64,000 nucleotides of DNA from Paragordius varius (Eukaryota; Nematomorpha). The stretch lies in contig OZ176054.1 of assembly GCA_964247055.1 (NCBI GenBank), forward strand, positions 3,844,001-3,908,000. The letters are read 5' to 3'. The notes under the pieces are model-generated. The model was not told where the DNA came from. It saw nothing but the letters and a program-made list of their open reading frames with translations, and did no database searches. Position 1 is the stretch's first letter. Every line of letters starts with the position of its first letter. Shown one piece after another: positions 23,149-35,600 of the stretch. A program made the translations under genes and the position numbers.

Positions 23149-23970
23149 TTATTTTATGGATTTATCAATCAGAGTTCCTTTAGGTCTATCAACTCTAACA
23201 CCAAATAAATTATCGGGGTCGTCTTCATCTGCGGTTTTGCGTTTTCGAACCGATGCAGTTAAAACTTTTTGGGGGCCGGCCAACGTTAGCGCCGATGGTT
23301 TTTTGTTTTTGAGTTGTGCTTCAATAATCATAGCGTTTGCAGTATATGAATCTTCAATTTCTTTCTATTTAGTTAAGATAATAATTTTTATAAATACCGC
23401 TTCTAATTCATCTTCATCGTCTTCCATAGTAGAAACGGTGATAGATGTAAATTTACCAACATTGTGTGTATGTTTTTTCAAAATTACCTGCAAATAAATT
23501 TAATTAGACTAACTTTATCTTCAGGAACGTGTTTTTTAACAGGATCTTGATCTTTATTACTTGTGGTTATGAGAGCTTTATTTATTATATAGATAATGTT
23601 GTTATTTTTTTCGTTATGTTTATAAAATAAGGGTAGGTTACATCTATTGTTAGGTGTTATAGTTACTTTCGACATTTCATTATGAATTGTTTTTCAATAC
23701 CCCCTTCTCGCCGAATATAAACGACATCATCATTTCCTTCATCATATATTATTTTAAATATGTTATTTTTAATGTCAATGACTCTGGCTCCATCTTTTTG
23801 CCGTAATGGCAGTTTTTGTAAAACAGAATCTAATAGTATAATTTCATACCAACTATTAACGCTAATTTTCCACAAATACAATAGTACACATTTAATGGTT
23901 TTTCATTGTTATATTCCTCTTTGTTTTTTATATCAGTAACTACTATGCTTCTTGAAACAACTCGAGGCAT
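23149..23970 (-). CDS. STEEP1: STEEP1 (CXorf56 family)
   Basis: STEEP1 is a conserved eukaryotic protein described in vertebrates as a STING ER-exit factor; its role outside vertebrates is unclear. Five exons on the minus strand: 23970-23850, 23829-23667, 23643-23514, 23487-23398 and 23364-23149, giving 239 residues. The introns are 20, 23, 26 and 33 nt. The start [20 protein letters not shown] matches human [20 protein letters not shown]. It continues [44 protein letters not shown] (a CxxC-type zinc site, human KCAKCGLPLFY), [20 protein letters not shown] and [11 protein letters not shown] at the end. The 20-nt intron at 23830-23849 is not a multiple of three, so the frame requires its removal. 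It is 46 bp from the RhoGDI stop, tail to tail. Confidence 0.94.
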
Positions 23971-24076
23971 AGCAAAAGAAGTGAATCATATGAGTTGTTA
24001 AATTTTTTTGCTAGAGAAAAAACAAGCAAAGTGTAGGTTAATAAAAACAAGAAAATTATTTTACAAGTTACACCTA

Positions 24077-24653
24077 TTAACACTTTGATTCAAATTGGGT
24101 ATCTAAATACCCAAGACTAAATTAAAAATTAAAAAAAACTGCTGAAGGAAACGGTCCCAATTTAAATTTATGCTTCTATCCTGATAAATATTATATAAAT
24201 ATCCAAAATATTTTGATAAAATTTTGTTTTGAAAAAAAAGTTTCATCTCAAACTACTTCGACGCCATTTTTATTTTACAAAAATTTTGCAAAATATCGTC
24301 TTCATTTAATTTTAAGGGTAAAACTAAAGCTTATTTTTTATATAAACTATATCTAACATTGATAGAATGGAAAAAGCAGTTTATTTTGTATTATTTTTTA
24401 ATTTTATTGACACATGTCACGTTGACTAAATTTTAACCTTTCAGTTTTAGCTCAAAATAAGTAATATCAAGTATTTTTGAATAAATTTTTTTAAATATTT
24501 CGATTTATTAATGTTATATGAGTGCAAAATTTTGCCATGGTTTTGATTGCTTTCATACTTTTTAGAATATTTGATCTTAAACAGGCCTGGGGTATCCCAC
24601 TACCCCAGTTTGAATCGAAGGACTAAAATGAGTGTGTTGTATCCAAGTTTTAA
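24077..24653 (-). mobile_element. TTAA-flanked MITE, copy 3 (reverse, near complete)
   Basis: TTAA-CACTTTGATTC at the left, TATCCAAGTT-TTAA at the right, with the same internal order as copies 1, 2 and 9. It lies just upstream of STEEP1. Confidence 0.82.
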
Positions 24654-24993
24654 ATGTAATGAAACAATAAAAGCGTTGGCATTGTGAGATTAAGCTGGGA
24701 AAAAAGCTTAATTTTGTAAAAATAAGGTTTTTAACAAATTTAAGATTTTTTTGTTTTTATCACATTAATTTGTATAAAACTTTTAACTTGTAAACACCAC
24801 CAAAAGGAGGGGGTGATTTATTTAATTAATATGAAAACATAACCTGCTTATATGTATAATTTACTGAGAAAATGTATCATATCAGGGGCTTTTTAGTTCC
24901 TTACTAATGATTTAAGAAGGTTATTTACACTTATGTGCTAAGTGTTTAATGTCAAAAAATTTTTAAATAAATTTTTTGGCAAATAGAAACTTC

Positions 24994-26438
24994 GGGTCGG
25001 GTGATAAAAAAATTTTTTCACTTGACTTGCAAGTTTTTCAAGTCATGGCTTGCTTTCATGTGATAAAAAAATTTAACATTACACGACTTAAGTCAAGCAA
25101 GAAATCTTGATAAGGAGGTGATAAAAAATCATATGTTCAAGTAAAACTTAAAGATTTTGCAAGTGTGGTGTAGGGCACACTTGACAGATTTAAAAATATG
25201 GATAAAATTATTTTGGAAACTTTTTATATACAAAATTTAGGTTTTATATGTAATTCAAACCTTTATTAATGCTATAAAAGAAGTATGGAAGGAATCGAAA
25301 CCATGACAAAATTTTGCACTATTATAACATTAATAAACCGAAATATATAAAAAAATTAATTAAAAAATACTTGATATTACTTATTTTAAGCTAATACCGA
25401 AAGGTAAAAATTTCGTCAACGTGACATGTGTCAAATTGTAAAATTAAAAAATAATTAAAATAACCGCTTTTTCTATTTCTATCAATGTTAAATGTAATTT
25501 ATTTAAAAAATTAGCTTTAGTTTTACCCTTAAAATTAAATGAAGACGATATTTTGTAAAAATTTTGTAAAATAAAAATGGCGTCGAAGTAGTTTGAGATG
25601 GAACTTTTTTTTCAAAACAAAATTTTATCAAGCTATTTTGGCATATATTTATAATTTTTATCAGGATAGAAGCATAAATTTAAATTGGGACCGTTTTCTT
25701 CAATACTTTTTAAAAAATATTAATTTAAATTTTGTCTGGGGTATTTAGATACCCCAATTTGAATCGAAGTGTTAAATAACATGGCACATAAAAATATGCT
25801 AAATATATCAATTCCGTGACCGCAAAAAATTATATTCTCGAAAATTTCTTAATATTAATAATTAAATATTAATCTTGTAAAATTTTGATTCTTCGTTTAT
25901 TAAAAGCAAAACTTAACTTTTATCTAATGTAAAGAATTTATTTCATCATAAATTTATTTCGAATGTAATGTTTATAATCAATTAAAAATAATTATGTTAT
26001 ATTGTATAAACATCTTCCCATTATATTTGCAACTGGACTCCAAACAAAATAAGTAGTGTGGTAAAATAATGGAAAGTGTTTTAAGGGCGAATGGTTTCAT
26101 CATTCTAAAAATTATTACCAGGCTCACAATTTAGAAAACTCTATAATATTATATAAGATACGTGCCAATAAGTTTAAAAAACTTCAATAAATGCATATTG
26201 TATTTATTGTTTATCTTTTTGTGCTTTATTTCATAAATTTTAGCTGAAAATGATCAAAAAAATTTCCATAAAATTCGAATTGGGGGTCAAAAAACTGTTA
26301 CACTCATAAGCAAAAGATCTGACTTAAGTGTTTTTTTTATCACCGATCTTCAAGTGTACACTTGCTGGCTTAAGTAATCTTGCTCAACTTGCCACGCTTG
26401 GCTTACAAGTCAAGTGCGACTTTTTTATCACTCCACCC
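24994..26438. mobile_element. 1445-bp element nested in the foldback, 3-bp TTC duplication
   Basis: The termini are GGGTCGGGTGATAAAAAAAT on the left and, as complement of the right end, GGGTGGAGTGATAAAAAAGT. They are followed by related CACTTGACTTGCAAG and CACTTGACTTGTAAG. TTC at 24991-24993 and 26439-26441 is duplicated, and the flanking foldback arm is continuous without one copy. Internal AAGTCAAGCAAG-type motifs recur near both ends. No transposase was seen. A 3-bp duplication is compatible with PIF/Harbinger or CACTA groups, but the terminal sequence does not decide. A truncated TTAA MITE lies inside. Confidence 0.75.
25275..25775 (+). mobile_element. TTAA-flanked MITE, copy 4 (left end missing)
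   Basis: Similarity begins near the ATGGAAGGAATCGAAACCAT block at about 25283 and runs to CGAAGTG-TTAA at 25775. The left terminal roughly 80 bp are absent. It sits inside the 24994-26438 element, so it is the youngest of three nested layers unless it was captured. Confidence 0.72.
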
Positions 26439-27360
26439 TTCATTTCAAAAAATATCTCTAAAATATAACTGAAACTACATTAAAAGAGCAAAAATATTTT
26501 AAAAAAATTCTAATTTTTAGCTGTGGCCGAAAGCCCGAAATTTTCGCTCTTCTAAAATGAGCGAGTCCCCTTAAAATAAACGCAAAAATGCCGGTATTGG
26601 TCGATTCGAATTTTAATTTATGATAAATTTTTTATCCATAAAAATATTTTTAACATATGCTTACTTTTTTCAAAAATTAAATTTTTATTAAAATTTTTGT
26701 ACCTAATACTTGTTTGAGGCATTTATAGAAACCGGCATTTTTGCGTTTATTTTAAGGGGACTCGCTCATTTTAGAAGAGCGAAAATTTCGGGCTTTCGGC
26801 CACAGCTAAAAATTAGAATTTTTTTAAAATATTTTTGCTCTTTATATGTAGTTTCAGTTATATTTTAGAGATATTTTTTGAAATGAAGTTTCTATTTGCC
26901 AAAAAAATTATTTAAAATTTTTTTGACATCAAACACTTAGCACATAAGTGTAAATAACCTTCTTAAATCATTAGATGGTATTAAACGCTTTATATAATAA
27001 CCTTTTCTATATAATACGATGATGCTGAACATTTCTATCACTCCAGATATTTAATTCGAAGTTTTGGTGAATTTTCTAAACCACAATAGTAATTTAACAT
27101 AAATTTTAGGACGACCAATATTTTAATCTAAATTCTGATATCACAGAAATGCTCAGATCTATCAAAGTGTTTTTATATTATCTAAAAGCGTTTTTATACC
27201 GTTTCCATAATGCTTCAAACAATGAAGTAGCATAAACAAAATTTTTCTAAAAGTTTAATTTTATTAAAAAAATATGCATTTTTAAAATATTTTTTCTTAC
27301 TATCAAATTTAGCGTATAATTAAAATTTTAATCGAGCAATACCGGCGTTGTGTTTTTATT

Positions 27361-27709
27361 TTAACACTTGGATACAACACACTCATTTCAGTCATTCGAT
27401 TCAAATTGGGATAGTTGGATACCCCAAGCCTGTTTAAAATTAAATAGTTTAAAAATTATGGAAGGAATTGAAACCATGGCAAAATTTTGCACTTATATAA
27501 CATTAATAAACCAAAATATATAAAAAATTTTATTCAAAAATACCTGATATCATTTAGTTTAGGCTAAAACTGAAAGGTAAAAATTTCGTCAACGTGACAT
27601 GTTTGAAATGATAAATTTAAAAAATAATACAAAAAAACGCTTTTTCAATTTCTATCAATGTTAGATGTAATTTAAATAAAATTTAGGCTTTAATTTTACC
27701 CTTTTAATT
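27361..27709 (+). mobile_element. TTAA-flanked MITE, copy 5 (right half missing)
   Basis: Starts TTAA-CACTTGGATAC at 27361, keeps the left half of the family, and stops where copy 6 begins. Confidence 0.75.
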
Positions 27710-28268
27710 AACAGATACACATTCATTTTAGTCCTTCGATTCCAATTGGGGTAGTTAAATACCCCAGGCCTGTTTAAAATTAAATTTTTTAAAAAATATG
27801 GAAGGAATCGAAACCATGGCAAAACTTTGCACTTACACAACATTAATAAACCAAAATAATTTTATCCAAAAATACTTTATTTATTTTGAGCTAAAACCGA
27901 AAGGTAAAAATTTAGTCTATGTGACATGTGTGAAATAGTAAAATTGAAAAATAATGCAAAATAAACCGCCTCTTCTATTTATAACAATAGATGTAATTAA
28001 AAAAAAATTAGCTTTAATTTTACCCTTAAAATTAAATGAAGACGATATTTTGCAAAAATTTTATAAAATAAAAATGGCGTCAAGGTAGTTTGACATGGAA
28101 CTTTTTTTTCAAAACTAAATTTTAGTTAGATATTTTGGCACATTTATATAATTTTTATTAGGATAGAAGCATAAATTAAAATTGCCGTTTCCTTCAGTAG
28201 TTTTTTAAAAATCTTAACTCAAAAATAGTCTGGGTATTTAGATACCCCAATTTGAATCGAAGTGTTAA
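27710..28268 (+). mobile_element. TTAA-flanked MITE, copy 6
   Basis: Begins near TTAACAGATACACATTCATT, a diverged left terminus, and ends CGAAGTG-TTAA at 28268. It directly abuts copy 5, suggesting insertion of one copy into another followed by loss. Confidence 0.75.
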
Positions 28269-28479
28269 GAGAATTAGCATTTTAGAAGAGCAAACATTTG
28301 GATTTCGGAGCCGAAATCTAAATTAATTTTTTTGATAATATTGTTTTGTTTTATATGCAGTTTATAATGTATTTTGGCGATATTTTTGAAATGAAGCCTT
28401 TAGCTTTCACCAAAAATTTTTTAAAAAAATATGATAAAATTTTGCCACTCTCTGACATGGAGCACCTACCTCTTTCAAA

Positions 28480-29406
28480 GTTTTTTTATATTGAAATTTT
28501 TTATACGATTTATTAGATTTAATGCATTCTACAATCGTGTGCACTACATTTAAAATTTCAGTAATCTTATTTAGTTAAATATATTTTTTGATCAAATTAT
28601 TTATAATAGGACAATGGCATCCATGCCATATTATATTAAGATGTTCTTTATTAATCAAATTTCCAGCAGCCTTCATGTTCGCTGCATTATCGGTCACAAT
28701 GGCATTAATTTTTAAATTAATATCTTTAATTGGCATAATGTTATAATATTCGGCAGTGTATCAATAGACTGTATAAAAAATGATTTTTGGGATCCTTGGC
28801 CAATAATATTAATTATTTGATCCTTACAAATATTGGTAAAGGAATCGACAATTAAGGAAATATTATTTTCACATATTCCATCAACTTCTATTTTTATATC
28901 TTCATAACATTAATCTGGTAATTCATTGGCAATGTTTTCTATTTGGAATAGCATAATTCGGTTTTAAACTATGAATGAAACTCCATTTTCCACTATGTTA
29001 GGAGTTGAGGATGCAAAAAAAATTTTGCTAAATGTTTCTGGCTAATTTCTTCTTGAAAACAGAATTTTTTAAGACTAAACTTAAGAAATTTAATACTTAG
29101 CTTGCTTTAGACCATCACCTTCTGTCATATAAATTATTTTATGAACTTCTTTTAGGGTTTCTTCATTCGGTTTTTATTTAAATATATAGTGTAATTGCAT
29201 TTCTTGCATGTACCTTGATTTTTTTAATCGAAAAATTTCCAAAAGGCTGATTTCATTATGATTTAGGAAGTAAAGAAAACAATGTTTATCATATGATATT
29301 TAAAACAAAATTATACATAAAATAAAAAAAATTGACCTAGGTCATTTTTTTCGTGGTCATGACCCAGGTCATGACTCTAGGTCATTGACTAATGGGCACA
29401 ACCCTA
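28480..29406 (-). mobile_element. hAT transposase relic (DUF659-like)
   Basis: Read on the minus strand, with several stops and frame breaks. At about 28985-29030 it shows FFASSTPNIVENG, and at 28790-28890 LIVDSFTNICKDQIINIIGQ. At 28600-28720 it shows INAIVTDNAANMKAAGNLI then HLNIIWHGCHC. TDNAANMKAAG followed by a CxxH-type box is typical of the hAT RNase H-like core next to DUF659. The right terminus GCACAACCCTA (29396-29406), preceded by repeated GACC-GGTCATGAC motifs, matches the ends of the non-autonomous element at 46769-47445. It may therefore be that family's autonomous relative. Confidence 0.75.
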
Positions 29407-29507
29407 GGTATATCCATTAAACTCCATGTAAATTTCGACTATTTCTGGAATCACCTTGCCATAGCCGCTTCTGTTATATATCTACAACATCTTTTCGATC
29501 TCTTAGC

Positions 29508-29587
29508 TTAACACTTGGATACAATACATTCTTTTCAGTCCTTCGATTCAAATTGGTGTAGTTGGATACCCCAGGCCTGTTTAAAAA
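29508..29587 (+). mobile_element. TTAA-flanked MITE, copy 7 (left-end fragment)
   Basis: TTAA-CACTTGGATAC through CCCCAGGCCTGTTTAAAA only; the remaining roughly 500 bp are absent. Confidence 0.8.
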
Positions 29588-29589
29588 CA

Positions 29590-30720
29590 TATCGTTGAGC
29601 GGGTTTAAGGGTATAAAGGCCCCAAGCACACCAAATTTAAACAATGATAACAAAAAATATTTATTCAGCAATGATCTTATGAAAAACATAAGCAATTACT
29701 GGGTGAAACGTGCATAAAAAGCTTTATTTTCGACATCGGGTATATAAATCATAAAAATGACATATATTTTGTCCTTATAGAGTAGGACCTTAATTTTTAC
29801 CTTCTTACGGGTAATATTTCAGGCTTTTAATGAGCTCATATGGCTTCATAAATTTTCTGTATATTAGCTCCAAAACAACGCAATTTCTATCTAGTGGCGC
29901 AGTATTTGGCGGGTAACTCCTTACCCAGGGACAGGTATAAAAAAGGCGCTGGGCAAAATTTTGTATTTAAAAGGGGAATATCCGAAGTTATGATGATTCC
30001 ATATGTTCCCATAAATTCTTGGAAATATTGCTTCAAAACTAAAGAATTGTTCTATGTCGACTCATTTTTCAGGGCGTAAAACTTTACTCAGCGACTCATG
30101 AAAATAACGCCTATTCTTAAATAATTGCTTTTTAAGGGGTAATAAATATTTTAGGACCTTATTAAACTCACATAGTCTCATAGGTTTCTGAAATTTTCCC
30201 CCAAAGGCACGCTATTTCGATATGATGGGGCAGTTTTAACGGGTATCTCTTTATCCAGCAGCCAATATAAAAAATGAACGACTAAATTTGCCTTTTAACA
30301 GGGAATATCTGGAATCCTCATTTAATTTTTACAGTCTCATACCCTGGGCAAAAAATAGATTCAAAAAGTTATTTGTGGACTTGATATTTTTGATAAAAAT
30401 GGCATTTTACGGGGGGAGTAAGGGAATTAAAAAAGCGAGCCGACTATGTTAGACGCAATCGAAAAAAAGTAATAAAAATCATATTTGAAATCGAATGGTC
30501 CAACACGTTTTCTGCTGTCTCAAAGACACGATTTTTGTGGACTCGTGTTTTCAAAAAAACCCGTTTTTTACACGGGGTGGGCCCTAACTGGGGGCCTAAT
30601 TCAAAAAAGGGTGAAGCTATTGTCGGGGCATTGATTAATGATTATATTGAATGGGTCTACCGGTTTCCCGGAAACAGATCAAAAAGCCAGCTTTTTTTAT
30701 TTTTAAAAATATTTCCTTCC
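29590..30720. repeat. Diverged tandem units of about 330 bp
   Basis: Two units can be aligned by eye, about 29813-30120 and 30147-30440. Both read AATATTT-AGG, then CTCATAT/CTCACATAG, GGGTAACTCCTTACCCAG / GGGTATCTCTTTATCCAG, and GGGGAATATCCGAA / AGGGAATATCTGGA, at an offset of about 334 bp. A weaker earlier unit may start at 29590. The 3' part (30560-30720) shares blocks with 3170-3680. No coding potential is convincing. GC content is above the surroundings. Confidence 0.6.
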
Positions 30721-32678
30721 AGGTTATCGTTAGCTTAATCTCCTAAAACCTATATTAAAACGCGTATTTGTATTGATCTAAATCTGAGGGACCAATTATT
30801 TTAGTCAGGATATGTTTAATAATGTTTCAATAAAATCTAATTATGGGTTTATTAATCTAATTTATAAAAAACTAACACAAACTTGATTGTATAAACTCGG
30901 CTGAAGTAAACCACGTGGTAGCCTGAAATAGTTACTTTTATAGAAAAATAAAATTTATTTTTGATTATATTTTTACCGGCTCTAAAAAACTTTTCTTTTT
31001 TATAAACATCATATCTTAAATTTTCCTTCCATGCAGTTTATCATAAACTTTTGTGACTTTGTCATTGGCATCACTAAGCAAATTTATATGAAATATTTGT
31101 GATTATGCATAAAAAAATTTGGTTATTGGTGTTGTGGCTTTGCCTAAAAGAATTTCCTAATTTATAATCATACACATAGGGTTGGTTTGACCGGGTAAAA
31201 AATTATATCTGGCTTGATTGTTTAGGAATGCAGTTATTGATGATCACTAACAAAGTGTTCATATCACTTGAAACGAAATAACCAATTAAACTGCTTTAAA
31301 TAGTGTTACTTACATTATTAAATAAACACCAACTAAAAATTTTTGCTCTATATTATTATTACTAATATTTACGAAGGTTAAACTCGATATTATTTTTATA
31401 ATTATTTAATACCAACTGATAATATAATAGATATTTTTAGTTATTTTTAAAGTGTTAATAGCCACTGTCAGTATATTCATCTATATATCCGAACGGTCAG
31501 GCTTAACCTTAGTTTTACATTTATGTAAATAACAAAGAATCACCAGAAAGGATATAAATTTAATAAATGTTCAATCCAACCATCCTGATAATATTAAGTT
31601 TTTTTACAAAAACATACAACACACACCTAATCAATTAGGGGTTAAGGCTTATTAGATTAGCGTGTGTCTTCTTAAGCATTGTTCGAATAACGCATCATCG
31701 TAAAATTATAGATAGATAAATCCTTGAACAGATTTGAGGCAAAATGTTACATATGAATAAAATATTAATGCAACAGAATTAATTAACTAATTAAGCAAAA
31801 TTCCTTATATTAAATTCCTAATTCAAAATCACATTAAAAGGATAATAATGTAGGCTTATGGATTAATTAATAATATAAACACTCCTTTTAATTCAGTTAA
31901 CAAAAAAACCGCTCGTTGTGTTAATTAATGTAATGTATAAATTAACACGATATAACATCAAAACGTGTGTGGGTGGGGTGTATTTATAAAAATATGCAAG
32001 ATGCACATTTCAAATGTTGGAGGATTAATATGCTAAGTTTCAAGATTATTAGTCATACGCAATACATGTAAAAAATAAATACAGTCTCTTTAAATGATCG
32101 CTGGTTTAGCTTTAAAAATTTATATCTATACTACTCTATTCCTTATTACAAAATAATATTGATTTTATGATTGCAATTTATTAATATTTATATATGTATA
32201 GGTAAAGTTATAATATATATATTTAGAAACTTTGCTTTGTTAAAATTAATAAACATTATGTATTTTTTACATACGTAAGGAATGGTTTCGATGTCCCTTG
32301 TACATGTTAGGTGTATTAATTTTTCCGTTTAATGGTATAACGTTTCAATTTCTTACTATTCTCAAAAATCTATATTCTCTAACTAAAAAGAGGTAAGTAA
32401 TATTTGTGTTATCATAACAGGTAAAAATTAAATTACTTTTAAAATTAAAATTTTATTTGACCAACAAGAGAGAAAAGTGTGTGACATACTGAACACACTA
32501 AATTTTTACTATTTTTATTTAATCATTTATTTTCGTCGTTAAGCGGTAAAAGCTTAAGGCGTTAATAAATTTTAAGCAACATTGTAATGATTTTTGAAGA
32601 ATTAAATATGTTTCTGTGTGTTTTACTCTTTAAAATAGATAAAAGTTTTAAAAGCCAAGCAAAGCTCTGAACCCGATT
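30721..32678. other. AT-rich interval upstream of the Shroom-like gene
   Basis: No gene, repeat family or RNA was recognised. It presumably contains the promoter and any 5' untranslated exon of the gene starting at 32679. Confidence 0.5.
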
Positions 32679-35600
32679 ATGAATAACCATTCCGTCGTTA
32701 AAATCAATCTATCGAACTTTAGTGTTTCTCGACTTCACACCAATAGTAAATATCAAATGAATTCTTCGCCATCCGTAAAATATTCCAATGCGACTGTAAA
32801 TGTTAATAAAAATTTATCAAAAGTTATGACACTGAGTTGTAAAACTAGACAAACGCTGATAAAACCATCAAATACTATAAATATGTCAAAAGTCCAAAAT
32901 TATTCCCAAAACGGCAATACATTGGCTAAGCATAAATTATCATTGATTCCATTCATATATGATTGGACTAAACCGCTTTTTTCACGGACAATGTGTAGGA
33001 AAAAGATTGCACATAATCCCAACTATAAAAATACTGAGTCATGTAATAATAAACGAGGTTGGAAGATGAATAAAACCTTTAATTTTAACAATAATTACAA
33101 CTGTAAATCTGCCATACTTGAGGACTCTGAAGATGCTAAATTTGTCAAAAAATCTTTGAATCCAAAAACATCCTTGAAATATGATTGCAAACGCCCCTCA
33201 CTTCAAACAATACTTTTTCATGAATCGCAAAGTGAACCAAAAAGTCAAAACGATGCTATCTCTACACCAAGTAATAAAATTTTTGTAAAAGAGCAAAATA
33301 ATAAAAACTCAAACAAAACGGATAAACTTTCTTTGTTCTCGCTACCTAAAACAAAATCACTTTGGTCACTTAATCTAAAAAAGTCCTATTGTACGTCCAC
33401 ATTAAATTTATCAAGTTTGAAAAAATATTCTGTTTGGGATACTTACAATTATTACAATAATTTATCAATGGCTGATACATATATTACGAATTCTTCCCGT
33501 TGTAATTCACCCAATAAAAAATATTATACCTTTTCCAAAAATTACAAGAATGATAACAATACGATTGGTATATATATTTTTATTCTTGAAGTAGATTCAT
33601 TTAGATTAAAAAATTATAGTATTTTATTATCTACCCGATGATATCGATAATTAATTTAGAAACCGAATTTTATTTCCTATTTGGTCCTTTCAAAAAAAAT
33701 TTACTGAATAGTGGCCAATTATATTTGAACTAATTTTTATTAAGGACACATATAAAAATTCGTCGGGTTCACCCTCTGTTTCGTATTATTCTTTAAGAGC
33801 AGTTAATTTACTAGGTCGACTAATAATCCATTTTTAATTTTATTTTTCTATTTTTAGTTTTTATCCCAAATTAGGCGAAAATAAGTCACATTGTTTCTAT
33901 TGGTTAAATAAAGGATGACAGTTCCATTTAAGCATATTTAAATGGTAGAATATATTATAAGGTTTATTAGTTCAGCTTAATTTTTCTAATAAATTTCATA
34001 AATACAATGCGTAATTCTCTCAATTTTAATATTATAAGGTTGTTTTAATTTTCTCATTATATTTTTCTATAATTTGTTAAGGCGCAAATAAATTCGGGGT
34101 TGGTGCAACTATAATATTGAAAGGAATTTCGTTTCAGTCAAATCTATCCAGTGACATTTTAAGTTATTAATTAGTTTCGGTTCTATGATTTATAATTTTT
34201 TTAATAGAATTCCCATTATACCATGATCGGAAAAACATCTTTATTTTCGTTTAACATTTTACGCTTTTGGCTCATATGCAAAACTAATAAAATTATTTAA
34301 TATTTTAGCATAATTATAAATTTATTTGTGGATCATACACGGATGCGTATAGACATAAGATTAAATTACAAAATATAATAAATCAGGGCTTTGAAACAGG
34401 CTGCCGAAAAATGTGTCAAATCAGACTAGTTTTTAAAATTTTGGAACCTGAACTAGGGTGGATTTTAACCAAGTAGAAATAGTCTTAGTTCCTCAAATTT
34501 CAAGAAGTTCCATTTTAAGGGGTTTGAGGCCTGTTAATTTCACTTTTATATTTTACACGTTCATTAATTATATATTGATATTAATATAAAACATAGATAT
34601 TTCTCGCATTTTTGATAGTCAAAATTCTTTGGTCAGTTTTTTTACCGACATCCCTAACATTCCTAACCAACAAAATCAAGAAGAAACGGAACAGATAACA
34701 AATAATTTGGTATGATTTTAATTTAGACTTATAAATAAGAGTATTTACTTAAAAATTAGTTCTAAACAAGATGGTAGTTTTTGTAAAACAATGTTACTTT
34801 TTTCAATAAATTGGTAAAATGGCATTTATTTTATAAGATTATTAGCGTTAAAAAAATTATTTGGATATTTTGGACCTATAAGTTTTCGCTAAAGCAGGGG
34901 CGTACCGGGGGGGGGGGGGGGCAAGGGGGTGCATCATGCCCCGGGCGCCGCTATTTAGGGGCGCCTAAATGATTTTTTAAAATTAAATTTTAATTATGCA
35001 AAAATAATAACAACTTTCAAGTAAAATTTTTCAGCAATTTATGTAATAATCCTTAATATAATAAAATTATATAAATGAGATCAAGAGCAAACATTATACA
35101 AAAACCAACTTCCGTGTAGGTAGTCCCTTCAACATATGCAAACTTTTTTTTCGCTTAAAAAACGTTTCTTTATCAGACACATATTGTTAATTCTTTTATT
35201 GCGTGTCATTAAATTGGAAAAAGTGTATGCGACACAAACATAATGGTACCCCTTAATAATAATAACTTAAATACACCTGAAACCCTATTGATCCAATAAA
35301 TAGAGATGAGAAAACCACAAATATGCCATTAGTAATGCCAAGCGCTATACATATAGGTTTTAATGATGTCGTATTTTTAAAATTTAATAATAATAATAAT
35401 AATGTTTCGGTATTATCCAATCAACTTCACACAGAAATGATTATTCGTGGATCTCAAGAATATCAAATCAAATGCAATCTCTTTAAAAAAACCCGTTCAA
35501 TGCCCCAATCTGGGTTTTTTCGACGTGGTAAAAAAAGATAGATTTGAAGTTGAGTGGTCTTAGTTTTTATATTCACCAAAGAACAGATCTGCGTATTGTT

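Larger units (their letters stand above)
24904..26974. mobile_element. Long foldback element (family B), split by a nested element
   Basis: The outer arms begin CTAATGATTTAAGAAGG at 24904 and end with its complement at 26974; about 85 bp are inverted copies with few mismatches (TTACACTTATGTGCTAAGTG on the left). The left arm stops at GAAACTTC (24993). It resumes at TTCATTTCAAAAAATATC (26439), exactly complementary to the continuous right arm GATATTTTTTGAAATGAAG. The inner arms (26439-26580 and 26750-26887) are nearly perfect, including CGAAAGCCCGAAATTTTCGC. With the insert removed the element is about 620 bp and almost wholly palindromic. Outer target duplication not identified. Diverged relatives lie at 26990-28440 and 45880-46460. 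Confidence 0.8.
26990..28440. mobile_element. Decayed relative of foldback family B, interrupted by two MITEs
   Basis: Pieces resembling family B flank the MITE pair: ACCGGCG-TTGTGTTTTTATT ends at 27360, and TTAGAAGAGC with TTTTTGAAATGAAG lies at about 28275-28395. Further family-B-like blocks (ATGCTGAACATT; ACCGTTTCCATAATGC) at 27030-27220 also occur at 46150-46220. Boundaries are approximate. Confidence 0.5.

Noticed and set aside
23114-23497. 127-codon open frame on the plus strand
   Set aside because: It is antisense to the STEEP1 exons, which are supported by homology and phase.
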